Shown here one piece after another: positions 25,673 through 32,708 of a DNA stretch of 43,896 bases; the first letter of the stretch is position 1; the number at the start of each line of letters is the position of its first letter. The notes under the pieces were generated by a model that saw nothing but the letters and a program-made list of their open reading frames with translations, had not been told where the DNA came from and ran no database searches. Made by a program: the position numbers and the translations under genes. The stretch comes from Hyphomicrobiales bacterium. GTDB taxonomy: Bacteria > Pseudomonadota > Alphaproteobacteria > Rhizobiales > Rhizobiaceae. The stretch lies in assembly GCA_900469345.1 (NCBI GenBank), contig UBWZ01000018.1, forward strand, positions 80,043 to 123,938, read 5' to 3'.

Positions 25673-27085
25673 TCAGATGGCTTTCTTTGTGCGCCAACTT
25701 TCGGCGTAATTTTCACGGGCTTCCTGCGCATAGGGTACGGCTGCCACACGCACGCGGATTTCCGCCTGGCGGTGGCCCTGTTCGACGGAGGTCTTGTCCG
25801 TGCCGCCATCCGGCTCTCCCCAGACGAGGGTGAGCACGTCGTTTTCCTGGATATCCGGGTCGACGACACCGAGCGACAGCATGGACCGCTCGTTGTAGCT
25901 GTAGCCGTTGAACATCGAGAGGCCAACGACCTTTCCGTCTTTCAGGACCTTGTCGAAGCTCGACGAGGCGTAGTTGGAGAGCGGGAAGTCGATCCATTTC
26001 GCGGCCTGCTCGCCGGGCTGGAACGCCGATGCGATGACCTTGACGACGTCTTCGGGGTTCCACTCGAAGGTCACCTTGCGGCGCTGCGGCGTTTCCTTCT
26101 GCTTCTCGACCGCGGCGCGGCCGACGAAGTCATGGTCGAACTTTACATAGACGCCGTAGCCCAGCTCGTAGGGGTTGAGGTAGTAGTCCTCGATATGGTC
26201 GGAGACGAAGCTGCCGCCGATCGAGCCGTTCGCCTCGTAGCTGCCGGCGGTCAGCCAGTCGCGGTAGCCCTGCAACTCGTCTCCGGTGTAGATTGCCGGC
26301 AGCGGCGAGGGGATCCAGCCGGATTCCAGCGTGTTGGTCGCATAGGCGCGGCTGCCGACGAGCCGCATGTCGACGCCAGCCTCCCCTGCCGCCTTGACGA
26401 TAGCGTCGCGCACCTCGTCCTTTTCGGCGTAGGGACCCCAGATTTCGAGACCGGGCGCGCCGGCCATGCCGTGGCGCAGGGCCTGAACCTTGCGGCCCGC
26501 CACATTGATCCAGTCCACGTGGAAGAACTTGATCTCCGGGATCGGCCCGCCATTGATCTTTTCGAAGATCTTCGGCGCGTCCGGCCCCTGGATCTGGAAG
26601 CGGTAGTGAATGCGGGTCACTTGCTTGCCGTCCGGGCGCGAGGGCGAGCGCGGATCATGGGTGAGTTTTACGTCATGCTTGCCGAGTGAGGCATTGTAGA
26701 GCAGCCAGTTGGCGGTCGGCGCGCGGCCGACCAGCACGAACTTCTCCTCCGTCTCGCGGAAGATGATCATGTCGCCGATCACATGGCCGCCGGGCGTCAC
26801 CGGGACATAATGCTTGGCGCGGTTGGTGCCGAAGTTGGCAAAGCTGTTGATCGACAGGCTTTCCAGGAATTTTGCCGCGTCGGGGCCTTCGACCACCAGT
26901 TCGTCCATGTGGTGCGACTGGTCGAAGAGCACGGCGGTTTCACGCCACGCCGCCTGTTCGGATCGCCAGTTCGAAAATTCCGGAGCAACGACCGGGTATA
27001 CATAGATGCCGGTCTTCGAGTTCCTGAGATGCCGGACGGTATTGCCAGCCTCCTGCAATACGTGGCTCAGATTTGCCTGCGTCAT
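25673..27085 (-). CDS. ligM: Tetrahydrofolate-dependent aryl O-demethylase (LigM/DesA type)
   Basis: This 470-residue protein of the GcvT aminomethyltransferase fold matches Sphingobium LigM, the vanillate/3-O-methylgallate O-demethylase, in length (471 there) and in long stretches: YPVVAPEFSNWR, YVPVTPGGHVIGD, FQIQGPDAPKIFEKI, LRHGMAGAPGLEIWGPY and NTLESGWIPSPLPAIYTG. DesA (syringate demethylase) is the nearest alternative. It moves the methoxyl methyl group to tetrahydrofolate. AGAGGAG precedes ATG 27085, and an ATGTATACAT palindrome lies 28 bases upstream. Forms a two-gene unit with metF, downstream of its likely GntR regulator. Exact substrate not decidable from sequence. Confidence 0.88.
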   Translation of the reverse strand: MTQANLSHVLQEAGNTVRHLRNSKTGIYVYPVVAPEFSNWRSEQAAWRETAVLFDQSHHMDELVVEGPDAAKFLESLSINSFANFGTNRAKHYVPVTPGGHVIGDMIIFRETEEKFVLVGRAPTANWLLYNASLGKHDVKLTHDPRSPSRPDGKQVTRIHYRFQIQGPDAPKIFEKINGGPIPEIKFFHVDWINVAGRKVQALRHGMAGAPGLEIWGPYAEKDEVRDAIVKAAGEAGVDMRLVGSRAYATNTLESGWIPSPLPAIYTGDELQGYRDWLTAGSYEANGSIGGSFVSDHIEDYYLNPYELGYGVYVKFDHDFVGRAAVEKQKETPQRRKVTFEWNPEDVVKVIASAFQPGEQAAKWIDFPLSNYASSSFDKVLKDGKVVGLSMFNGYSYNERSMLSLGVVDPDIQENDVLTLVWGEPDGGTDKTSVEQGHRQAEIRVRVAAVPYAQEARENYAESWRTKKAI

Positions 27086-27112
27086 GAAAACTCCTCTTTT
27101 CATTTGGGCATA

Positions 27113-27122
27113 ATGTATACAT
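27113..27122. promoter_or_regulatory. Candidate GntR operator before ligM
   Basis: The perfect 10-bp palindrome ATGTATACAT lies 28 bases upstream of the ligM ATG, in the 127-base gap behind the GntR gene. The same sequence occurs at 28028-28037 at the start of that regulator. Short TGTATACA-centred palindromes are typical operators of GntR/FCD proteins. Confidence 0.65.
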
Positions 27123-27212
27123 GGCGCGATCTTCCGCCGAAGACAAGCCAAAATCAGACTGCCAGGCCAGAGGAGCATTGCCGGGCTCGTCCGGCGCCGC
27201 CGATGCCGTCGT

Positions 27213-28037
27213 TCAGGAGGACAGGAGCACGAGGCCGGGAACCGTGCTGATCAGGCCTGGATCTTCATAGAGGGCGTATTCAAGGTTCCTGCGGGCGATG
27301 CGCGCATGCTCGCGGCCCAAGAATTCGGCCCTTGCACCTTCGCGTGCTGCAATCGCCGAAACGATCGACCGGTGCTGGTCCTGGGCGATATGGAGCGACT
27401 GGCGGAAGACGGCGACATGCGCCCGACCCGACAGAAATGCCGAGGGCGAGGCGAAGGGAAGGCGGGTGGCACGCTCGATCTCGCGGCGAATGACGGTGCT
27501 GCCGGAGAGCTCCACCACCAGGTCGTGAAACTCCGCATTGAGGCCGGAATAGCTTTCCAGATCCACCTCGCCGAGGGTACTGGAAAAGCAGCCGTCGAGC
27601 TTTCCCAAAAGGCCGTGCAGCCGATCGAGCCCTTCCTGCGAGATGCCGCGCTCGGCCGCCAGCCGCATCGCCGTGCCCTCCAGAACGCCGCGCAGTTCGA
27701 TCGCGTCCACGGCATCGGCATAGGTAAAGCTGCGGACCACGAAGCCGCCGTTCGGCAGGCGATCGAGGAGGCCCTCCTCGGCCAGCCGCGACATGACCTC
27801 GCGCACCGGCGTGCGTGAAATCTGCAGCGTTTCGGCAAGCGGAACCTCGAACAGCCGCGTGCCGCCCGGGTAGTCACCGCTCAAAATCTTCTCGCGCAGT
27901 TCCATCAGCGCGCGGGTCGTATGGGTGGAGCGTGACGGTTCTTCCAAGGCCTTGCCACCATGCTGGAGGTGATCGGCTGTCTGCCGGCCGCCATTGTAAA
28001 CCCATCGCGCTTGATGGCCAAGACCGCATGTATACAT
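27213..28037 (-). CDS. GntR-family (FCD) regulator of the aromatic cluster
   Basis: The frame codes for up to 274 residues: a winged helix around LREKILSGDYPGGTRLFE and ISRTPVREVMSRLAEEGLL, then an FCD domain with LNAEFHDLVVELSG and QDQHRSIVSAIAAREG carrying metal-site histidines. FCD regulators of this kind (for example VanR) repress aromatic-acid genes until the substrate binds. The start is uncertain: the ATG at 28037 lies inside an ATGTATACAT palindrome and lacks a ribosome-binding site, while a TTG at 27947 or ATG at 27905 would give a more usual N-terminus. It lies between the ring-cleavage genes and ligM-metF, all on the minus strand, and probably controls both. Confidence 0.85.
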   Translation of the reverse strand: MYTCGLGHQARWVYNGGRQTADHLQHGGKALEEPSRSTHTTRALMELREKILSGDYPGGTRLFEVPLAETLQISRTPVREVMSRLAEEGLLDRLPNGGFVVRSFTYADAVDAIELRGVLEGTAMRLAAERGISQEGLDRLHGLLGKLDGCFSSTLGEVDLESYSGLNAEFHDLVVELSGSTVIRREIERATRLPFASPSAFLSGRAHVAVFRQSLHIAQDQHRSIVSAIAAREGARAEFLGREHARIARRNLEYALYEDPGLISTVPGLVLLSS

Positions 28038-28038
28038 G
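28027..28038. promoter_or_regulatory. Candidate GntR operator at the regulator start
   Basis: CATGTATACATG is a 12-bp perfect palindrome in the 18-base gap behind the DUF1932 gene, covering the first possible start codon of the GntR gene. Its central 10 bases equal the palindrome upstream of ligM. It could serve autoregulation. Confidence 0.6.
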
Positions 28039-28055
28039 GTCCGGCCGTTGGTGCC

Positions 28056-28937
28056 TCAGGATGCGGGCATGTGCTTTCGGCGTGCCTCCAGCACACGGGC
28101 TACTGTCGCCTGCAGGTCGGTGTCGGGCCCGATGCCGGTTGCGGCCATTTGGTCCTGCGTCTGTGCAATCTGGCGACAGAGGTCACCGTTCAGGCCAAGC
28201 GCGTCGAGGGTGACGCCGCTTTCGCGCATTTCAGCGGCCCGCCGGCGGCCATGGCGCAGGGTGCGTTCGATCTGGTATGCGGGGAAATTGTCCCAGTCGA
28301 GGCCGGGAAAGCTTTTCGAAAGCGAGGCCAGGATCTCGTCGAAACAGCCCGACGCTTCCGCCGCCAGCAGGGCCTCGACGGTGATCGCCTCCAGGCCCTT
28401 CACGAAGACGGAACGCACCATCTTGATCGCGGTTGCCGAACCGGGCGCCTCGCCGGCAAGGCTAGCGTCGAAGCCGAGAGCCGCCAGACGCGGCAGGAGG
28501 GCGACAGCCGGGCTTCCGGCGACAAGGACGGGGGTGGCGTGGCCGCGCGGATGGACCGGTGCCATCACCGCCATATCGAGATAGTCAGCGCCTGCCTCGT
28601 TGATCAGTCGGGCGGTATCGCGCTTGCGCTGCGGCGAGACGGAATTGATGTCGATGAAAAGGGCGCCCTGGCCGAGGTGTGGCGCGAGCGCTTCCGCCGC
28701 CTCCAGGCTCTGGTCGGCGGTGACGGCGCTGAAGATCCAGTCGGCGTCCGCCAGTTCGCCGGCTGAGACCGCGATCGTGATGCTGCGGTTTTGCATGGCC
28801 TCCCGCATGGCACCCGCCTGTTCGGGGTCGTCGAGCAGCCGGTCGTAGGCGCGGACCTGCGCCTCTTCCAGTCTCGCCGCCAGGCTGTCGTGGAAGGCGC
28901 GGGCCGCCTCGCCGAATCCTAAAAACGCGATCCTCAT
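28056..28937 (-). CDS. NAD(P)-dependent dehydrogenase with DUF1932 domain
   Basis: The 293-residue protein has an N-terminal Rossmann domain of the 6-phosphogluconate/3-hydroxyisobutyrate dehydrogenase type (FLGFGEAARAF from residue 4; FSAVTADQ; FIDINSVSP) and a C-terminal all-helical DUF1932 domain (GSATAIKMVRSVFVKGLEA onward). The conserved catalytic-type lysine lies in AIKMVRS. It belongs to the ring-cleavage gene row, 16 bases after galD/ligU, with a strong ribosome-binding site (GGGGGAGG). It is not LigC, which is a Gfo/Idh protein, and its substrate is unknown. A role on a 2-hydroxy or aldehyde intermediate is only a guess. Confidence 0.8.
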   Translation of the reverse strand: MRIAFLGFGEAARAFHDSLAARLEEAQVRAYDRLLDDPEQAGAMREAMQNRSITIAVSAGELADADWIFSAVTADQSLEAAEALAPHLGQGALFIDINSVSPQRKRDTARLINEAGADYLDMAVMAPVHPRGHATPVLVAGSPAVALLPRLAALGFDASLAGEAPGSATAIKMVRSVFVKGLEAITVEALLAAEASGCFDEILASLSKSFPGLDWDNFPAYQIERTLRHGRRRAAEMRESGVTLDALGLNGDLCRQIAQTQDQMAATGIGPDTDLQATVARVLEARRKHMPAS

Positions 28938-28953
28938 TGCACTGCCTCCCCCA

Positions 28954-30009
28954 TCAGTCGGCAAAGACCCTGCCATCGAACAGTTTGCGGGCCGTCCGCA
29001 GCACGGCCGCACGCTCCACCTCGCCGTCCTTCAGCGTCGCGATCACGCTCATCTCGCCGGTCGGGTGCTCGATCGACAGCAGCTTTTCCTCGCCGTCGGG
29101 CAGGTTCGCGAGTTCCGCGGCCGGACCTTCTCCCAGCAGGCAGGCGGTGGCGACGCTGACGGCGCCAAGCACGCCGATCGCGTCATGGCACTTGTGGGGA
29201 ATGAAGGTGCGGGTGGAAATCGCGCCGCCTGCTGCCGCGGCAGAGACCATGGTCATCTTCGGAACGGAGCTTTTCGCGACATCGCCGAGGTTCATCATCG
29301 GCCCCGCCTTCAAGCGGATGGCTTCCAGCCGGGTGCGAAGCCCGTCATCGGCCTCAAGCGCCTTGGGGTCCTCGCGTCCGGTGCTGCCAAGCGCATCGGC
29401 GCGCATCACCACGCAGGGCATGCCGTTGTCGATCAGCGTGCAGGCAATACCGTCGATCTCGTCCACCGCATGGCCGGTGGGCAGAAGGGCGCCGCAGGAG
29501 GACCCGGCCGTATCGGCAAACACGATCGGAATGGGGGCTGCGGTGCCGGGCACGCCGTCGATCCGCGCATCGCCGCTGTAGCGCACTTGGCCGCCCGGGG
29601 TTTCGACGGTCGCACGCGCCACTTGGCCGGTGTTTTCCATGAAGATCGACACCTCGGTGCGCTCGCCGGTCGGGGCCACCAGGCCGCGCTCGATCGCAAA
29701 TGGCCCGACGCCGGCGAGGATGTTGCCGCAGTTCTGCGCGTCGGTGACGATCGGCTGGTCGACGAAGACCTGCAGGAAGAGGTAGTCGACATCGACGCCC
29801 GGACGCTGCGATGCCTTCACCACGGCGACCTTGGAGGTCAGCGGATCGGCGCCGCCCAGTCCATCGATCTGGCGCCGGTCGGGCGAACCCATGACCCGCA
29901 GCAGGAAGGCGTCGCGGTCGGCCGGAAGGTCGTCTGCCAGGAAGTAACCGCCCTTGGAGGTGCCGCCGCGCATCCACATGCAGCGGACACCGCTTTCGCT
30001 GCCAGCCAT
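28954..30009 (-). CDS. galD: 4-oxalomesaconate tautomerase (GalD/LigU, PrpF family)
   Basis: The 351-residue cytoplasmic isomerase converts the keto form of 4-oxalomesaconate to the enol form. It has the PrpF/diaminopimelate-epimerase-like fold with MWMRGGTSKGGYF near the N-terminus, the paired Cys loops AQNCGNILAG and GSSCGALLPTG, and CHDAIGVLGAVSVATACL near the C-terminus. GalD of Pseudomonas putida and LigU of Sphingobium are the characterised relatives. ATG 30009 follows GGGAGG. It sits between the aldolase and DUF1932 genes with short gaps, so they are one operon. Confidence 0.88.
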   Translation of the reverse strand: MAGSESGVRCMWMRGGTSKGGYFLADDLPADRDAFLLRVMGSPDRRQIDGLGGADPLTSKVAVVKASQRPGVDVDYLFLQVFVDQPIVTDAQNCGNILAGVGPFAIERGLVAPTGERTEVSIFMENTGQVARATVETPGGQVRYSGDARIDGVPGTAAPIPIVFADTAGSSCGALLPTGHAVDEIDGIACTLIDNGMPCVVMRADALGSTGREDPKALEADDGLRTRLEAIRLKAGPMMNLGDVAKSSVPKMTMVSAAAAGGAISTRTFIPHKCHDAIGVLGAVSVATACLLGEGPAAELANLPDGEEKLLSIEHPTGEMSVIATLKDGEVERAAVLRTARKLFDGRVFAD

Positions 30010-30026
30010 GTCCGCCTCCCTTCCGC

Positions 30027-30698
30027 TCAGATGTATTTGAGGCCCTTTTCGGCCAGCCGTTCGCGCATGGAATAGATGTCGAGCCCGAGTTCGCCGGCCG
30101 CAAGGCGCCTGCGCTTTTCCTCTTCCAGCGCAACGCGGGCTTCGGCCTTGTCAGCCACCGCTTCCGCCTCTTCGCGCAGCACGACGCAGACGCCGTCGTC
30201 GTCGGCGACGATCACATCGCCCGGCCGCACATGGGCGCCGGCGCAGACCACCGGCACATTGACCGAGCCGAGCGTCTCCTTGACCGTTCCTTGCGCAAAT
30301 ACGGCCTTGGACCAGACGGGAAACTTCATCTCCGTCAGATCGGCAATGTCGCGCACGCCGGCATCGATGATGAGGCCCCGGCAGCCGCGGGCCATTGCTG
30401 AGGTCGCCAGAAGATCGCCGAAATAGCCGTCCTCGCTAGGGCTGGTCGGGGCAAGCAGCAAGATATCGCCCGGCTTCAGCTGTTCGATCGCCACATGCAG
30501 CATCCAGTTGTCGCCGGGCGGGGCGGAAATGGTGACGGCGCTCGCGGCGAGGCGCGCACCGGGGTAAATCGGGCGCATGTAGCTCGCCAGCAGCCCCTTG
30601 CGGCCCTGCGCCTCATGCACGGTCGCGACGCCCGCCGCAGCAAGCCTGTCGATCACGGCCTGGTCGGCTCGCTCGATGTTCTGGACCACGACAGCCAT
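30027..30698 (-). CDS. ligK: 4-carboxy-4-hydroxy-2-oxoadipate aldolase (LigK/GalC)
   Basis: The 223-residue RraA-like class II aldolase splits 4-carboxy-4-hydroxy-2-oxoadipate to pyruvate and oxaloacetate and usually also decarboxylates oxaloacetate. Active-site features are YFGDLLATSA and IIDAGVRD (Arg116-Asp117), with QGRKGLLASYMRPIY near the N-terminus. Length agrees with LigK and GalC. ATG 30698 is chosen because it lies 13 bases after the galB stop; the frame runs on to 30761 inside galB. Last enzyme of the gallate/protocatechuate 4,5-cleavage route. Confidence 0.92.
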   Translation of the reverse strand: MAVVVQNIERADQAVIDRLAAAGVATVHEAQGRKGLLASYMRPIYPGARLAASAVTISAPPGDNWMLHVAIEQLKPGDILLLAPTSPSEDGYFGDLLATSAMARGCRGLIIDAGVRDIADLTEMKFPVWSKAVFAQGTVKETLGSVNVPVVCAGAHVRPGDVIVADDDGVCVVLREEAEAVADKAEARVALEEEKRRRLAAGELGLDIYSMRERLAEKGLKYI

Positions 30699-30711
30699 GC
30701 GCGCGGTCCCC

Positions 30712-31440
30712 TTAAAGTTCGTCGACGGTGCGGGGGAAGACGGACTGGAAGCCTTCCGCATGGGTCGCCTTGCGACCGCCCGATTGTCCGCCCGAATTGC
30801 GCATGAAGTGGTTGCCGCGGTTTTCGGCGACGTTCTTGTAATAGTGCCAGAGGTGTTCCTGGCCCTCCATGCACTGGATGGCGGCCCACTTCCTGTCCCA
30901 GACGGGCGAGATGTCGAGGAACACGTCCGGCTTCCATTCCATCTGCTCGGTCTGGTGCGGCTCGAAGAGATAAAGTTGGGGGGCGCCCAGCACTTTTTCG
31001 CCGGGATTGTGGCCCCAGGCCTGGGCGATCATGCGCGTTTCCAGCGCCACCTGCGTCGCATACATGTGGTCGGTATTGTAGGGATCCCACTTCGAGTGGG
31101 AGAGCATGAATTCCGGCTGCACCTTGCGGATCACGTCGACCAGCCGGTACTTCGCCTCCTGGTCCACGACCAGCGGATAATCGCCGAGGTCGAAGAACTG
31201 GATGTCGGCGACGCCGAGCGCCTGCGCCGCCTTTTCCGCCTCCGCCCGGCGGCCGGCCTTGACCTTGTCCAGCGTCATGTCCGGGTTCTTCCAGAGCTTG
31301 GCGCTTTCGCCCCGTTCGCCGAAGGACAGGCAGACGACGGTGACGTCGTAGCCCTTCTCGTCATGCAGCGCGATCGCGCCGCCGCAGCGCCAGACGAAGT
31401 CGGCGGAATGGGCGCTGATCACCAATGCGGTCTTTGTCAT
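30712..31440 (-). CDS. galB: 4-oxalomesaconate hydratase (GalB, PIG-L/LmbE fold)
   Basis: The 242-residue zinc enzyme adds water to 4-oxalomesaconate to give 4-carboxy-4-hydroxy-2-oxoadipate. It has the PIG-L deacetylase fold but the family's AHPDDE motif reads AHSAD (His11, Asp14), with His125 in YNTDHM as third ligand, as in Pseudomonas putida GalB; CLSFGERGESAKLW is another GalB hallmark. This is the GalB-type hydratase, unrelated to the amidohydrolase LigJ used by Sphingobium. Start ATG 31440 follows GAGG. Lies between the dioxygenase and aldolase genes. Confidence 0.9.
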   Translation of the reverse strand: MTKTALVISAHSADFVWRCGGAIALHDEKGYDVTVVCLSFGERGESAKLWKNPDMTLDKVKAGRRAEAEKAAQALGVADIQFFDLGDYPLVVDQEAKYRLVDVIRKVQPEFMLSHSKWDPYNTDHMYATQVALETRMIAQAWGHNPGEKVLGAPQLYLFEPHQTEQMEWKPDVFLDISPVWDRKWAAIQCMEGQEHLWHYYKNVAENRGNHFMRNSGGQSGGRKATHAEGFQSVFPRTVDEL

Positions 31441-31461
31441 GATATGCCTCGTGCTCGGCCT

Positions 31462-32427
31462 TTAGTGGTCGCCGGCCTTCACCGGCGGCGTCCCGTGGGT
31501 ATGGAAGGTGTCGATGGTCTTGAGGCCCCAGGCCTGGCCCTTCTTCCGCTCGGCTTCCGTCCACGTCACCGGCTTCCAGTCGGGCCGCAAAATCAGGCGG
31601 GCGCCGGAATTGGCCACTTCGACGCGGTTGCCGGCGGGCTCCCAGACGTAGAGGAAGAAGGTGCCCTGAACCGCGTGCTTGTGCGGCCCGGTCTCGATGT
31701 GGACGCCGTTTTCCAGGAAGATGTCGGCTGCCCGCAGCACATCCTCGCGCTGGTCGACCGCATAGGTGACGTGGTGGAAGCGGGCATAGGCGCCCTTGGC
31801 ATGGTCCTCGGTGTAGGCGATGTCGTAGGTCTTGTTGTTGACGGTGAACCAGCAGCCGCCGAGCCTGCCATTGTCGAGCAGGATCTGCTCGGTGACCCTG
31901 CTGCCGAGCGCCGTCGTCATGAAGTCGCGGATGGCGCTGACATCGTTCGCCAGAAGGTTGAGGTGGTCGATCCGCCGAGGTGCGACGCCGCGGCCGTGGT
32001 AGCGCTGGGCGATGTTCTTCAGCGCCGGCCGTTCGCTTTCGGGCGCGACGTAATCGACCGTGTCGTAATAGAGCTCGAATATGTGACCGTCCGGATCCTT
32101 GAAGCGGTAGGCCCGGCCATGGCCAAGGTCGCCCTCGACCCAGCCGATGCCGCAGCCCATCGCCTCGATGATCTTAACGCGGCGCTCCAGCGCTTGCGGA
32201 GAGGCGGTGCGATAGCCGATGTGGCCGACGCCGGTGGTGTGGTGGCGGGTCAGCTTCAGCGTGTGGAATTCGTAATCGTCATACGCGCGCAGATAGACGC
32301 TGTCTGCATCGCGGCCGCTTTCGGTCAGGCCGTAGATGCGCGTGAAGAAATCCTGGCTTTCCTCGAAGCGGTCGGAATACAGCTCCACATGGCCCAGATG
32401 GGCGACGTCATAGGACGGCTCGGTCAT
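31462..32427 (-). CDS. VOC-superfamily (type I) extradiol ring-cleavage dioxygenase
   Basis: The 321-residue protein has two vicinal-oxygen-chelate domains (about 1-125 and 150-285). Iron ligands of the second domain are intact: His155 (RIDHLN), His218 or 219 (FHHVTYAV) and Glu270 (NRVEV); the stretch LYVWEPAGNRVE with Tyr260 nearly fits the classic extradiol signature. It resembles catechol 2,3-dioxygenases. As first gene of the galB-ligK-galD row it is the only ring-cleaving enzyme in the cluster, where a LigB-fold (type II) gallate or protocatechuate dioxygenase would be expected. Substrate is inferred: gallate or a related catecholic acid. GGAT-type ribosome-binding site before ATG 32427. 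Confidence 0.85.
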   Translation of the reverse strand: MTEPSYDVAHLGHVELYSDRFEESQDFFTRIYGLTESGRDADSVYLRAYDDYEFHTLKLTRHHTTGVGHIGYRTASPQALERRVKIIEAMGCGIGWVEGDLGHGRAYRFKDPDGHIFELYYDTVDYVAPESERPALKNIAQRYHGRGVAPRRIDHLNLLANDVSAIRDFMTTALGSRVTEQILLDNGRLGGCWFTVNNKTYDIAYTEDHAKGAYARFHHVTYAVDQREDVLRAADIFLENGVHIETGPHKHAVQGTFFLYVWEPAGNRVEVANSGARLILRPDWKPVTWTEAERKKGQAWGLKTIDTFHTHGTPPVKAGDH

Positions 32428-32450
32428 TACTTATCCTAGATTTCCACGCG

Positions 32451-32471
32451 CCCTTACCCGGTGGATAAGGG
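32451..32471. promoter_or_regulatory. Inverted repeat in the dioxygenase/thiolase divergent gap
   Basis: CCCTTA and TAAGGG flank nine bases, 24 bases upstream of the dioxygenase start. It could be an operator or a leader hairpin. The rest of the 281-base gap (32428-32708) shows no gene and no ATGTATACAT copy. Confidence 0.3.
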
Positions 32472-32708
32472 CTGCCTCCTCCAAGGCGCCGGGACGACCG
32501 ATTGCAAGCATTTCCCCGTCCCGGCATGGGATTAGCAATAGAACCGGTGCCCGGCGAGAACGAATAGGTTCTGCGGCAGGGGTATAAGTTTTCGTTGACG
32601 GGCCGGCGGCCGCCACGATGCCGCGTGTTTCGGATCCGGGCGGATGGACCCGGAGGCGTCACACGCATAGACTACGGCCAAGGCTCGCATCGTCAAGGAG
32701 GAGTGACC

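Noticed and set aside
28056..28937. DUF1932 protein as LigC (semialdehyde dehydrogenase)
   Set aside because: LigC belongs to the Gfo/Idh/MocA family; this protein has the 6-phosphogluconate dehydrogenase-type fold, so direct equivalence is not supported.
30598..32439. Plus-strand open frame of about 613 codons across ligK, galB and the dioxygenase gene
   Set aside because: It covers three convincing minus-strand genes in antisense and shows no family motif.
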